Positions 17,751 through 26,486 of a stretch of 64,000 nucleotides of DNA are shown piece after piece (position 1 is the first letter of the stretch; each line of letters begins with the position of its first letter). Source of the stretch: GCA-2731375 sp002731375 (GTDB lineage Bacteria; Pseudomonadota; Alphaproteobacteria; GCA-2731375); contig JASMDX010000067.1 in NCBI GenBank assembly GCA_030752605.1, positions 1-64,000 of the forward strand, read 5' to 3'. The notes under the pieces are model-generated. The model searched no databases, had not been told where the DNA came from, and was given only the letters and a program-made list of their open reading frames with translations. The position numbers and the translations under genes are program-made.

Positions 17751-19223
17751 ATGACCAAGGCCACAAAAGCACTCATGTTTCAAGGCACCGGTTCGGACGT
17801 GGGCAAATCTCTCATGGTCGCGGGCCTGGCGCGGGCCTATGCCAACCGGGGCCTATCGGTGCGGCCCTTCAAGCCGCAGAACATGTCGAATAACGCGGCC
17901 ATCGCGGGCGATGGTGGCGAGATCGGACGGGCGCAGCATTTGCAGGCTCTGGCCGCCCGTGCCGTGCCCAGCGTGCATATGAATCCGGTTCTGTTGAAAC
18001 CGCAAACCGATATTGGCGCCCAGATTATCGTACGCGGCCGGGTGCGCGGCGCCGCCAATGCGCGGGAATATCAACACTTGAAAGCCGGCCTACTGGAGGA
18101 GGTGCTGGAGAGCTACCGGATCAATGGATCTGGCGCCGATTTGGTCCTGGTGGAGGGCGCGGGAAGTCCGGCGGAGATCAATCTGCCGGGCCGGGATATC
18201 GCCAACATGGGGTTTGCCGGAGCGGCGAATGTGCCGGTGATCCTGGTGGCGGACATCGACCGGGGCGGCGTCATTGCCAGTATTGTCGGCACCCATGCGG
18301 TGATCGCTGATGACGCGAGGGCGCGTATCAGGGGCTATGTTATCAACAAATTCCGTGGCGATGTTTCGCTATTCGATACGGGGCTGCAAGAAATCAGCGA
18401 GCGCACGGGCTGGCCCTCTCTAGGTATCGCGCCTTATTTTCCCGACGCTGTGCATCTGCCGGCGGAAGATGCCGTGGTCTTGGATAAACCCGCCAAATCC
18501 AACGATGGCGCTATACTGATAGCGGTGCCGAAGCTCTCGCGCATTGCCAATTTCGACGATCTCGATCCCCTGAACGCGGAATCGGACGCAGAGGTGCGGA
18601 TCATCGCGCCGGGAGACATTATGCCCGTTGACGCGGACCTGATCCTGCTGCCCGGCAGCAAGGCAACCATCGCCGATTTGGCCTTTCTGCGCCGCCAGGG
18701 CTGGGACATCGACATCCTGTCCCATTACCGGCGTGGTGGGCATATACTTGGCATCTGTGGCGGTTATCAGATGCTAGGTAGGACGATTGCCGATCCCAAC
18801 GGCATTGAAGGCAGCGTGCGAAAGGCGAACGGTCTTGGCCTGCTGGATATCGAGACCGTGCTGTCAGTGGAAAAAAGCCTGGGCGAACGCACCGGCAAAC
18901 ATGTGGAGAGCGGTGAAGCCTTGCACGGCTATGAAATCCACCTGGGCCATAGCGATGGCCCGGACCGGGCCCGGCCATTCCTGAAAATCAATGGCGTGGC
19001 GGACGGTGCGCGCAGCACTGATGGCCGGGTCGAAGGTTGCTATCTGCATGGCCTATTTCGCGCCGACGGTTTTCGCCATGCCTATCTGTCGGCGTTACGT
19101 GCGCGCGCGCAAAGCGGCATCAACCATCATGCCCTGGTGGACAGAACCCTTGATGGCCTGGCCGCGCATCTTGAGGATAATCTCGATCTGGACTGCATGC
19201 TGGAGATTGCCCATGCGGCCTGA
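17751..19223 (+). CDS. cobQ: Cobyric acid synthase CobQ
   Basis: Glutamine-dependent amidotransferase that amidates the b, d, e and g side chains of adenosylcobyrinic acid a,c-diamide. The N-terminal dethiobiotin-synthetase-like domain has GTGSDVGKSLMVAGLARAYA at 13-32 and the PFKPQNMSNN motif. The C-terminal class I glutaminase domain has the nucleophile C336 in GICGGYQMLG and a His near 431 in GCYLHGLF. At 490 aa it has standard length. It is the last gene of the cobW operon; the convergent cbiB stops 2 bp away. Confidence 0.96.
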   Translation: MTKATKALMFQGTGSDVGKSLMVAGLARAYANRGLSVRPFKPQNMSNNAAIAGDGGEIGRAQHLQALAARAVPSVHMNPVLLKPQTDIGAQIIVRGRVRGAANAREYQHLKAGLLEEVLESYRINGSGADLVLVEGAGSPAEINLPGRDIANMGFAGAANVPVILVADIDRGGVIASIVGTHAVIADDARARIRGYVINKFRGDVSLFDTGLQEISERTGWPSLGIAPYFPDAVHLPAEDAVVLDKPAKSNDGAILIAVPKLSRIANFDDLDPLNAESDAEVRIIAPGDIMPVDADLILLPGSKATIADLAFLRRQGWDIDILSHYRRGGHILGICGGYQMLGRTIADPNGIEGSVRKANGLGLLDIETVLSVEKSLGERTGKHVESGEALHGYEIHLGHSDGPDRARPFLKINGVADGARSTDGRVEGCYLHGLFRADGFRHAYLSALRARAQSGINHHALVDRTLDGLAAHLEDNLDLDCMLEIAHAA

Positions 19224-19224
19224 T

Positions 19225-20184
19225 CTACAACAGAACTGCCGTCAACAGGGCCAGCAGGATCACCGCGCAGGTCCAGCGGTACAATGCGCATCCACGATCG
19301 ATGTCAGCGGTGGCAACCTCGCCATCGCCCAGCCAAGGGCCTTCGGTGACTTCGTTATTGTAGCTGCGTGGTCCGGCCAGGGCCACGCCCAGGGCGCCGG
19401 CCATGGCGGCCTCGGGCCAGCCGGCGTTGGGGGAGGCGTGTTTGCCATGGTCGCGCCACATGACGGCCCAGGCAGCGCCTACGCGAACGCCCGGCATCAG
19501 CAAGGCGCCCAGACACAGCAACAGGCCGGTTATCCGGGCGCCGGGCCAGTTTGCCAGATCATCCAGGCGCGCGGCGGCGCGGCCAAAACTAAGATAGCGT
19601 TCGTTGCGGTGGCCGATCATGCTGTCCAGAGTATTGACCGCCTTGTAGGCCAGCAGACCGGGCAGGCCGGCGAGAAGAAACCAGAACAGCGGCGAGACGA
19701 CACCGTCGGAGAAATTTTCGGCCAGGGATTCCAAGGCCGCGCGGGATACGCCGGCTTCATCCAGTTGGCTTGCATCGCGGCCAACAATGTGGCTGACCGC
19801 TTCACGCCCGGCTTCCAGGTCACCATCCAGACCTTGAGACAGGCCGTCGGCCACGGCCCTGACATGATCGTGCAAACTGCGGGCGGCGAGGAAGATCGAA
19901 CCGACAATGCCGGTTACGATCCAGCCCTGGCCGCTCATTGCGCCCAGCCAGGTAACCAGGACACCGAAAAGCGCGCACAGGGATACCGTAACCGCCACCA
20001 GCACCGCACCAAGAAAGATTTGGCCGTCTGGCCTGTACAGACGCGCTTCCAGTGCCGAGATCAAGTCTCCGATCCAGACAATTGGGTGCGTTATTCGCGC
20101 GTAAAGCCATTTAGGATCGCCAAACAACAGATCCAGGGCCAAGGCGAGAAAAACCGCCTGAATGGGAAGAACAAATTCAAACAT
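19225..20184 (-). CDS. cbiB: Adenosylcobinamide-phosphate synthase CbiB
   Basis: Integral membrane enzyme joining cobyric acid to aminopropanol phosphate (or its precursor) to give adenosylcobinamide phosphate. It is called CobD in the Pseudomonas naming. The 319-aa sequence starts with a hydrophobic helix and LDLLFGDPKWLYARITHPIVWIG, followed by LAENFSDGVVSPLFW near 148-162 and NTLDSMIGHRNERYLSFGRA near 180-200, all hallmarks of the family. It reads opposite to its neighbours and shares a short divergent promoter region with cbiX. It converges with cobQ, leaving 1 bp between the stops. Confidence 0.94.
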   Translation of the reverse strand: MFEFVLPIQAVFLALALDLLFGDPKWLYARITHPIVWIGDLISALEARLYRPDGQIFLGAVLVAVTVSLCALFGVLVTWLGAMSGQGWIVTGIVGSIFLAARSLHDHVRAVADGLSQGLDGDLEAGREAVSHIVGRDASQLDEAGVSRAALESLAENFSDGVVSPLFWFLLAGLPGLLAYKAVNTLDSMIGHRNERYLSFGRAAARLDDLANWPGARITGLLLCLGALLMPGVRVGAAWAVMWRDHGKHASPNAGWPEAAMAGALGVALAGPRSYNNEVTEGPWLGDGEVATADIDRGCALYRWTCAVILLALLTAVLL

Positions 20185-20200
20185 GCAAACTGCTATGTTA

Positions 20201-20220
20201 ATACCAAGCCGCGAAGCCAG
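20201..20220. promoter_or_regulatory. Short element shared with the cbiD/cobB divergent region
   Basis: ATACCAAGCCGC followed by GAAGCCAG sits in the 98-bp gap between the divergent cbiB and cbiX genes. Nearly the same string (ATACCAAGCCGC then AAGCCAG) occurs at 28364-28382 in the only other divergent cobalamin gap of this kind. That is suggestive of a common regulator site or promoter, but two copies are thin evidence. Confidence 0.35.
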
Positions 20221-20282
20221 CAGGTTTGCCGCATTACCTTAAAGAGAGCAAGCGTGGCGTATCGAGAGTGGATGAGGCAATC

Positions 20283-21356
20283 ATGACAAACATTGGCATT
20301 ATGGTATGCGGCCACGGTAGCCGTGACGAAGACGCCGTCAGCGAATTTCAAAGCGTCGCGGACGGTATCCGCGCCCGACTGCCGCAATATGACGTGGACA
20401 GCGGCTTTCTGGAATTCGCCACGCCGATCATCCGCGAGCGTCTGGATGCCTTGCGCGAACGTGGCAACAAGCGCATTATTGCTATACCCGGCATGTTGTT
20501 CGCCGCGGGCCATGTGAAGAACGACCTGCCCTCGGTGATCAATACCTATGGCGCCCAGCACCCGGAGCTGGATATCACCTATGGCGGGGATCTGGGTATG
20601 GACATGAAGCTGATCCGTGCCGCCGGCGACCGGGTGCGCGAGGCCATGGATGCCGCGGGCGATCATATCAGTCCGGAGGAAACCTTGCTGGTGGTGGTGG
20701 GCCGGGGCGCGTCCGACCCGGATGCCAATTCCAATATCTCGAAAGTCTGCCGTCTGTTGTGGGAGGGCCTTGGCTTTGGCTGGGCCGAAGTGGCCTATTC
20801 CGGCGTCACCTTCCCCTTGGTGGAACCGGGCCTGCGGCACGCCGCCAAGCTGGGTTATAAGCGGATCATTGTGTTTCCATACTTCCTGTTCACCGGTATT
20901 CTGGTGCGACGCATTTATCACTATGCCGACGTGGTAGCCGCTGATCATCTGGAGATCGAATTCGTCAAGGCGTCGTACCTGAACGATCATCCGTTGGTGC
21001 TGGATGCTTTCGCCGACCGGGTCAACGAAGCCCTGGAAGGCGCCAACAACATGAACTGCCTGAATTGCAAATACCGCGAACAGGTCCTTGGCTTCGAGAT
21101 CGAGGTCGGCCTGCCCCAGGAAAGCCATCACCATCACGTGGAGGGTATCGGCACAGGCAAGATCTCGGACGAGGATTTCGATCCCACCACGCACGTGCAT
21201 CAGGGTCACGATCATGAACATGGTCATAGCCATGAGCATGATCACAACCATAACCACGACCATGATCATGACGACGGGCACGATCACGCCCACCATCCCT
21301 ACCCACACGCGGACCATCCCTTGGGCCCGCGTAGCATGGTGAAGAAAAAGGTCTGA
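20283..21356 (+). CDS. cbiX: CbiX-type sirohydrochlorin cobaltochelatase with His-rich tail
   Basis: Class II chelatase predicted to insert cobalt into sirohydrochlorin (early cobalt insertion) or to handle cobalt for the pathway. Two CbiX-like repeats fill about 1-250; the first has GIMVCGHGSRDEDA with the metal-binding His at 11. A CxxC pair (NCLNC, C259/C262) follows, then HHHH near 283 and a tail of about 45 residues (305-350) with 19 histidines. I start at ATG 20283 (357 aa), which has GATGAGG just upstream. It is the first gene of the cbiX-cobH-cobL-cobI-cobJ-cobM operon. A purely metal-storage or scaffold role is possible. Confidence 0.87.
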   Translation: MTNIGIMVCGHGSRDEDAVSEFQSVADGIRARLPQYDVDSGFLEFATPIIRERLDALRERGNKRIIAIPGMLFAAGHVKNDLPSVINTYGAQHPELDITYGGDLGMDMKLIRAAGDRVREAMDAAGDHISPEETLLVVVGRGASDPDANSNISKVCRLLWEGLGFGWAEVAYSGVTFPLVEPGLRHAAKLGYKRIIVFPYFLFTGILVRRIYHYADVVAADHLEIEFVKASYLNDHPLVLDAFADRVNEALEGANNMNCLNCKYREQVLGFEIEVGLPQESHHHHVEGIGTGKISDEDFDPTTHVHQGHDHEHGHSHEHDHNHNHDHDHDDGHDHAHHPYPHADHPLGPRSMVKKKV

Positions 21357-21357
21357 T

Positions 21358-21999
21358 ATGGGCGATGCCGCCGCATATGGCTATTTGCGCGATCCCCAGG
21401 CGATCTATGACAAGTCATTCGCCATCGTTCGGGAGGAGGCGGATTTTTCTCGATTGCCCGAGGGCCTGCATGATGTCGCCGTGCGTCTGATCCACGCCTG
21501 CGGCATGACCGATCTGCCCGCCGATTTGGCCTGGGGCGGTGATCCAGTGACGGCGGGAGCCGCCGCGCTGCGCCGGGGCGCGCCAATTCTGGTGGATGTC
21601 ATGATGGTGCGCCACGGCATCATCGACCGGGTGCTGCCGGCGGGAAACCAGATCATCTGTACCCTGAATACCTTTGGCGTCGAGAAGACCGCCAATGCAC
21701 GTGGTGATACCCGCTCGGCCGTCGCAGTGGAGAAATGGCGCGAGGATATGGCGGGCGCCGTGGTCTGCATCGGCAACGCCCCGACGGCCTTGTTCCGCTT
21801 GTTGGAAATGCTGGGCAGCGGTGCGCCGAAACCGGCGGTCATCCTTGGCTTTCCCGTCGGCTTTGTCGGTGCGGCGGAATCGAAACAGGCCCTGATCGAT
21901 GACGCCGGCGATATTCCCTACCTGACCCTGCGTGGGCGCCGTGGTGGTAGCGCTATTGCCGGCGCGGCGGTAAATGCGCTGGCCCGGATCAAGGTATGA
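21358..21999 (+). CDS. cobH: Precorrin-8X methylmutase
   Basis: Moves the C11 methyl to C12, turning precorrin-8X (or its cobalt form) into hydrogenobyrinic acid (or cobyrinic acid), in the cytoplasm. The 213-aa protein carries LIHACGMTDL at 44-53 with the catalytic-type histidine H46, GGDPVTAGAAALRRGAPILVD, and MVRHGI at 83-88. The C-terminal GFPVGFVGAAESKQAL is a strong family mark. It starts 1 bp after the cbiX stop, and its own stop overlaps the cobL start (ATGA), so the operon is tightly coupled. Confidence 0.95.
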   Translation: MGDAAAYGYLRDPQAIYDKSFAIVREEADFSRLPEGLHDVAVRLIHACGMTDLPADLAWGGDPVTAGAAALRRGAPILVDVMMVRHGIIDRVLPAGNQIICTLNTFGVEKTANARGDTRSAVAVEKWREDMAGAVVCIGNAPTALFRLLEMLGSGAPKPAVILGFPVGFVGAAESKQALIDDAGDIPYLTLRGRRGGSAIAGAAVNALARIKV

Positions 22000-23210
22000 G
22001 CCCCGCTGTGAAGAAATGGCTTTGCATTGTAGGGATTGGCGAGGACGGCCTGGCCGGGCTAGGCGAAGCCGCCCGTGCCGCCATCGACGGGGCGGAGATC
22101 ATGGTCGGCGGCGACAGGCATCTGGCCATGCTGGGCGATGATAAGCGTCCGCGTTTGACCTGGGACAATGCGCTGCATGCGACGGTAGCCAAGTTGGCTA
22201 AATTCAAGGGTCAGCGGGTCTGCGTACTGGCCACCGGCGATCCCATGTCCTACGGCATCGGCGTCACCCTGTGCCGGGAGTTTGGCGCCGAAAGCTGCCG
22301 GGTGATCCCGCATCAATCGGCCTTTTCCCTGGCTTGCGCCCGTCTTGGGTGGCCGCTGGCGGAGGTCGACTGCATGACCGTTCATGGCCGTCCCCTGGGC
22401 CGGCTGAACCGGCACTTGCGGCCCGACGCACGAATTTTGATTTTGAGCGGGGACGGCAACACGCCGAAAGAGGTTGCGGCGGCGCTGCGGGCGGCGGGCT
22501 ACGGCGACAGCAAGATCACGGTTCTCGAGCGCATGGGCGGGCCGATGGAGAAGCGTCACGACGGTACGGCCAAGGCCTGGCGGCGAAAATGCGGCGATCT
22601 GAACACAATTGCAATACATTGTGCCGCCGGTCCGAATGCGCCGCGCCTGATGCGGTCCGCCGGATTGCCTGATGAACTGTTTCAACATGACGGCCAACTG
22701 ACGAAGCGCGATGTCCGCGCCGTGACCCTGGCCGCCCTGGCGCCTGCGCCTGGCGAATTGCTGTGGGATGTGGGCGCGGGTGCAGGTTCCATCGCCATCG
22801 AATTCCTGCGCGCCGAGCCCACGGCGCGCGCCATCGCCATCGAACAAAGCTCGAAGCGCGCCGGCAATATCCGCGCCAATGGTGAGAACCTGGGCGTACA
22901 GAAATTGCAGGTTATCGAAGGCGCAGCGCCCGCCGCCCTAAAAGGCCTGGCCAGGCCCGATGTGATTTTCATTGGTGGCGGTGTCAGTGACCGCAAGGTT
23001 TTGAACGCATGTTGGCGGGCCTTGCCCAGTGGCGGACGCCTGGTCGCAAATGCGGTCAGCATGGAAGGAGAGAGCCAACTGTTCGGATTCATGCGGCTTA
23101 AAGGCGGCGGTATGAAGCGGATCGAGATATCCCATCTGGATGCCATGGGCGATCTGCACGCCTGGCGCGCCATGCGCCCGGTAACGCAGTATCGGGGCGT
23201 GAAGACATGA
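21996..23210 (+). CDS. cobL: Precorrin-6Y C5,15-methyltransferase (decarboxylating), CbiE-CbiT fusion
   Basis: Bifunctional enzyme methylating C5 and C15 and decarboxylating the C12 acetate. The N-terminal CbiE domain (about 1-200) begins VGIGEDGLAGLGEAARAAI and includes VLATGDPMSYGIGVTL. The C-terminal CbiT domain (about 225-404) has a SAM-binding WDVGAGAGSIAIEF near 257-270. At 404 aa it has the usual fused length. It starts in the ATGA overlap with cobH and ends in an ATGA overlap with cobI. Confidence 0.95.
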   Translation: MSPAVKKWLCIVGIGEDGLAGLGEAARAAIDGAEIMVGGDRHLAMLGDDKRPRLTWDNALHATVAKLAKFKGQRVCVLATGDPMSYGIGVTLCREFGAESCRVIPHQSAFSLACARLGWPLAEVDCMTVHGRPLGRLNRHLRPDARILILSGDGNTPKEVAAALRAAGYGDSKITVLERMGGPMEKRHDGTAKAWRRKCGDLNTIAIHCAAGPNAPRLMRSAGLPDELFQHDGQLTKRDVRAVTLAALAPAPGELLWDVGAGAGSIAIEFLRAEPTARAIAIEQSSKRAGNIRANGENLGVQKLQVIEGAAPAALKGLARPDVIFIGGGVSDRKVLNACWRALPSGGRLVANAVSMEGESQLFGFMRLKGGGMKRIEISHLDAMGDLHAWRAMRPVTQYRGVKT

Positions 23211-23908
23211 GTGGCACATTGTATGGCGTTGGTGTCGGGCCAGGCGATCCGGATTTGATCACCCTGAAGGCGCACAAGGTTTTGCAGACCGCGCCGGTGC
23301 TTGCCTATCCCGCGCCCGAGGTTGGCGAAAGCTTGGCCCGCCGTATCGCTGCGCCGCATATTCCCGAAGGCCGTCGCGAAATTATCATCCGCATGCCGCT
23401 TGATCCGAAGCGCTTTCCCGACCGCACCGCCTATGACAAGGGTGCAGCCGAAATCGCCCAGGCGTTGCGCGGGGGCCAGGACGTCGCTGTGCTGTGCGAG
23501 GGCGATCCGTTTTTCTATGGCAGCTTCATGTATCTGTTCAATCGTTTGACAGACGAGTTTCCGGTCCAGGTGGTGCCTGGTATATCGTCTCTGCTGGCCT
23601 GCGCCGGCGCCGCACGGACACCCTTGGTGGCGCGCAATGAAGTCCTGAGCATTCTGCCTGCGCCCATGGCGGCGGAAGATTTGCGTGCGCGGTTATCGCG
23701 CACGGACGCGGCGGCGATCATCAAGCTGGGCCGCCATGCTCCCAAGGTTTTTGATGTGCTGCGGGACTTGGATCTTTTGGACCGGGCGCATTATGTGGCG
23801 CATGCCACCATGCCGGAGCAACAAGTGGAAAGACTTTCAAATATCAATCCGGACGAGGTGCCCTATTTCGCCATGATCCTGGTACGCAAGGAAGGCGTTG
23901 GGATATGA
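23207..23908 (+). CDS. cobI: Precorrin-2 C20-methyltransferase
   Basis: SAM-dependent methyltransferase of the tetrapyrrole family, making precorrin-3A (or cobalt-factor III) from precorrin-2 (cobalt-factor II). The 233-aa chain begins LYGVGVGPGDPDLITLKAHK at 5-24, has VLCEGDPFFYGSFMYL near 94-109 and VVPGISSLLACAGAARTPL near 122-140, the standard blocks for this enzyme. Both ends use ATGA overlaps with neighbouring genes. Whether it acts on the metal-free or the cobalt intermediate depends on CbiX activity and cannot be told from sequence. Confidence 0.95.
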   Translation: MSGTLYGVGVGPGDPDLITLKAHKVLQTAPVLAYPAPEVGESLARRIAAPHIPEGRREIIIRMPLDPKRFPDRTAYDKGAAEIAQALRGGQDVAVLCEGDPFFYGSFMYLFNRLTDEFPVQVVPGISSLLACAGAARTPLVARNEVLSILPAPMAAEDLRARLSRTDAAAIIKLGRHAPKVFDVLRDLDLLDRAHYVAHATMPEQQVERLSNINPDEVPYFAMILVRKEGVGI

Positions 23909-25725
23909 CATTTCTGGTGAATTATTTGGTTCTGGGCGAGGCCGGCCTGGCCACCGCGCGGCGTTTGCAGGCGGAGCTTGGCGGTGTCATTCACGGCTAT
24001 GGCAAGAGGGTGCAAGGCGCCAACATCCGGCCCTTCGATGACGTGGCTGCCACCTTGCGGAATTGTTTTGCCGCTGGCCAGCCATTGATTGCGCTGTGCG
24101 CTGCCGGCATCGTCATCCGCCACCTCGCACCTGTGTTGAGCGGCAAGCATGACGATGCCCCCGTGCTGGCCCTGGCCGAGGACGGCAGCGCCATCGTGCC
24201 GCTGTTGGGCGGCCACCATGGCGGCAATGATCTGGCCCGGCGCCTGGGCAAAGTGCTTAACACCGCGCCCGCTATTACCACGGCCAGTGATACCGCCTTC
24301 GCCATCGCCTTGGACGAACCGCCCGCAGGCTGGCGTCTCGCCAATCCTTTGGACATGAAGGCCTTTGTCTCAGAACTGCGCGCTGGCGTGGCGGTAAGGA
24401 TCGAGGGCGAGGCAGCTTGGCTGCACGCCAGTGCGTTGCCGCAAGCCGATGACGGTACCCTGCGGATCACCATCGCGGATGCGCCATTACTGGGTGATGG
24501 CCGCCATCTGGTTTATCACCGTCAGATATTGGCGCTTGGCGTTGGGTGTGAACGCGGCGTGGAGCAGGAAGAGTTGATCGGGCTGATCAATGAGACCCTG
24601 ACGGCGGAAAATCTTTCGCCCCTGTCTCTGGCCGGTATCTTCTCGCTGGATTTGAAGACCGACGAGACCGCGATTCATGCCGCCGCCGCGCATTTCGATA
24701 TTCCAGCGCGGTTCTTCGACGTGGCCGCCCTTCTGGCTCAGGAATCCCGCCTCGCCAATCCTTCCGACGCGGTCAAGGCTGAGGTCGGCGTCAGTGGCGT
24801 GGCCGAGGCGGCGGCTCTGGCGGCGGCTGATTCCGGTGGTGGTGCCCTGGCGGTGGAGAAACGCAAGAGTCAGCGTGCCACCTGCGCTATTGCGCGGGCC
24901 GATGACATCATCGACCCGGCGGTGCTGGGTGCCGCGCGGGGCCATCTGGCCATCGTCGGCATCGGGCCGGGCCGGGCCGATTGGCGCACCGGCGCAGCGG
25001 AGGCCGCCATGCGGCAGGCGGACATCATTGTTGGCTATGGCCTGTATCTGGACTTGATCGCCGATCTGACTGCGGACAAGGATTGCCGCGCCTATAATCT
25101 GGGCGAAGAAGAGGCGCGCGTCGCCACCGCGATCGAAATGGCGGCGTCGGGCCAGAACGTTGCCCTTGTCTCGTCGGGCGATGCCGGGGTCTTCGCCATG
25201 GGCGCCCTGGCGCACGAATTGCTGGACCGCGACGATACGCCAGGGCACTGGGACCGCATTTCGCTGGAGCTGCTGCCGGGTATTTCGGCCATGCAGGCCG
25301 CCGCCTTGCGGGTGGGCGCGCCATTGGGGCATGATTTCTGCGCTATCTCGCTGTCGGATCTGCTGACGCCGCGCGAGGTTATTCTGCGCCGCATCGTTGC
25401 CGCCGCGGCCTCCGATTTCGTCATTGCCTTTTATAATCCGGTGAGCAAACGGCGCCGCGACCTGCTGGCGCTGGCGCGGGATCTGTTGCTGCGTCACAGG
25501 CCTGAGGATACGCCGGTGATCCTGGCTCGCAACCTGGGCCGGGCCAATGAAATGGTGACCGCCCTACCCCTGTCCGAGCTGCAGGTGGACGATGTGGACA
25601 TGCTGACATTGGTGATGGTCGGCTCGTCCGAGACCCGCGCGCGGCTGCGCGGCGACGGCAGCTGGTCGGTCTATACCCCGCGCGGCTATGCCGCCAAGCA
25701 AACCGTACTAACTAAGGAAGCCTAA
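23905..25725 (+). CDS. cobJ: CbiG - CobJ fusion (C17-methyltransferase / ring contraction)
   Basis: Two-domain protein of 606 aa. The N-terminal half (about 1-320) is CbiG-like: GAGIVIRHLAPVL-type motif (here CAAGIVIRHLAPVL), LGGHHGGNDLARRLG, and a C-terminal CbiG segment with FSLDLKTDETAI. CbiG opens the delta-lactone in the anaerobic route. The second half (about 345-606) is a precorrin-3B/cobalt-factor III C17-methyltransferase with LAIVGIGPGRADWRT, VSSGDAGVFAMGALAHELL and a VILARNLGR block. A linker of about 25 residues joins them. The fusion suits ring contraction without a CobG monooxygenase, which is absent here. It overlaps cobI by ATGA. Confidence 0.92.
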   Translation: MTFLVNYLVLGEAGLATARRLQAELGGVIHGYGKRVQGANIRPFDDVAATLRNCFAAGQPLIALCAAGIVIRHLAPVLSGKHDDAPVLALAEDGSAIVPLLGGHHGGNDLARRLGKVLNTAPAITTASDTAFAIALDEPPAGWRLANPLDMKAFVSELRAGVAVRIEGEAAWLHASALPQADDGTLRITIADAPLLGDGRHLVYHRQILALGVGCERGVEQEELIGLINETLTAENLSPLSLAGIFSLDLKTDETAIHAAAAHFDIPARFFDVAALLAQESRLANPSDAVKAEVGVSGVAEAAALAAADSGGGALAVEKRKSQRATCAIARADDIIDPAVLGAARGHLAIVGIGPGRADWRTGAAEAAMRQADIIVGYGLYLDLIADLTADKDCRAYNLGEEEARVATAIEMAASGQNVALVSSGDAGVFAMGALAHELLDRDDTPGHWDRISLELLPGISAMQAAALRVGAPLGHDFCAISLSDLLTPREVILRRIVAAAASDFVIAFYNPVSKRRRDLLALARDLLLRHRPEDTPVILARNLGRANEMVTALPLSELQVDDVDMLTLVMVGSSETRARLRGDGSWSVYTPRGYAAKQTVLTKEA

Positions 25726-25727
25726 GA

Positions 25728-26486
25728 ATGACCGTGCACTTCATCGGGGCGGGCCCCGGCGCACCGGACCTGATCACCTTGCGTGGCCGTGACCTGATCG
25801 CTGTCTGCCCGGTTTGCCTTTATGCCGGATCTCTGGTGCCGGCCGAAGTCGTCGCTTTTGCGCCAAGTGATGCCAGGGTGGTCGATACCGCATCCTTTAA
25901 TCTGGACGGGATCATGGCGGAAATTGAAGCCGCGCACTGCCAGGGCCAAGATGTGGCCCGCGTACATTCCGGCGATCCGTCGTTGTATGGCGCTATCGGC
26001 GAACAGATCAAACGCCTGAAAGCGCTGGAAATCGAATACACCATCACCCCCGGCGTGCCGGCCTTCGCGGCTTCGGCGGCGGCCCTGGGGTTGGAGCTAA
26101 CCCTGCCGGATATCAGCCAGACCATCATCCTGACGCGCACGGCGATGAAAAGCTCCGCCATACCGGCGGGCGAGGAATTGGCCGAGCTCGGCCGTTCCGG
26201 CGCTACCTTGGCTATTCATCTCTCGGCTCGGAACCTGCGTCAGGTTTGCCGCGATTTGATCCCCCACTATGGCGAAGACTGCCCCGTGGCACTTGTTTAT
26301 CGAGCCAGCTGGCCCGATCAGGAAATTATTCGCGGTACCCTGGCCGATATCCGCGAAAAAACCCGTGTAGCCAAACTGACTCGCACCGCCCTGGTCCTGG
26401 TTGGCCGAGTGCTGGATACGGACGCGGCCACCGACAGCCGCCTTTACGCCGCTGATCACCGCCACATCTTGAGGCCAGAGGGTTAG
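25728..26486 (+). CDS. cobM: Precorrin-4 C11-methyltransferase
   Basis: Adds the C11 methyl to precorrin-4 (or cobalt-precorrin-4), giving precorrin-5. The 252-aa sequence has VHFIGAGPGAPDLITLRGRD at 3-22, LYAGSLVP near 35, RVHSGDPSLYGAIGEQ near 80-95 and TPGVPAFAASAAALGLELTLP near 107-127, all typical of CobM/CbiF. It starts 2 bp after cobJ and is the last gene of this operon, converging with cobK with a 4-bp overlap. Confidence 0.95.
   Translation: MTVHFIGAGPGAPDLITLRGRDLIAVCPVCLYAGSLVPAEVVAFAPSDARVVDTASFNLDGIMAEIEAAHCQGQDVARVHSGDPSLYGAIGEQIKRLKALEIEYTITPGVPAFAASAAALGLELTLPDISQTIILTRTAMKSSAIPAGEELAELGRSGATLAIHLSARNLRQVCRDLIPHYGEDCPVALVYRASWPDQEIIRGTLADIREKTRVAKLTRTALVLVGRVLDTDAATDSRLYAADHRHILRPEG

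Noticed and set aside
20213..20240. GAAGCCAGCAGGTTTGCCG looks like the 3' end of a cobalamin riboswitch
   Set aside because: The other conserved blocks are missing and the 98-bp gap is too short for a riboswitch; the same applies to 28376-28396.
21180..21310. Short-period repeats resembling a CRISPR or satellite array
   Set aside because: The repetition comes from His/Asp codons in the CbiX tail; there are no spacers or constant repeat units.
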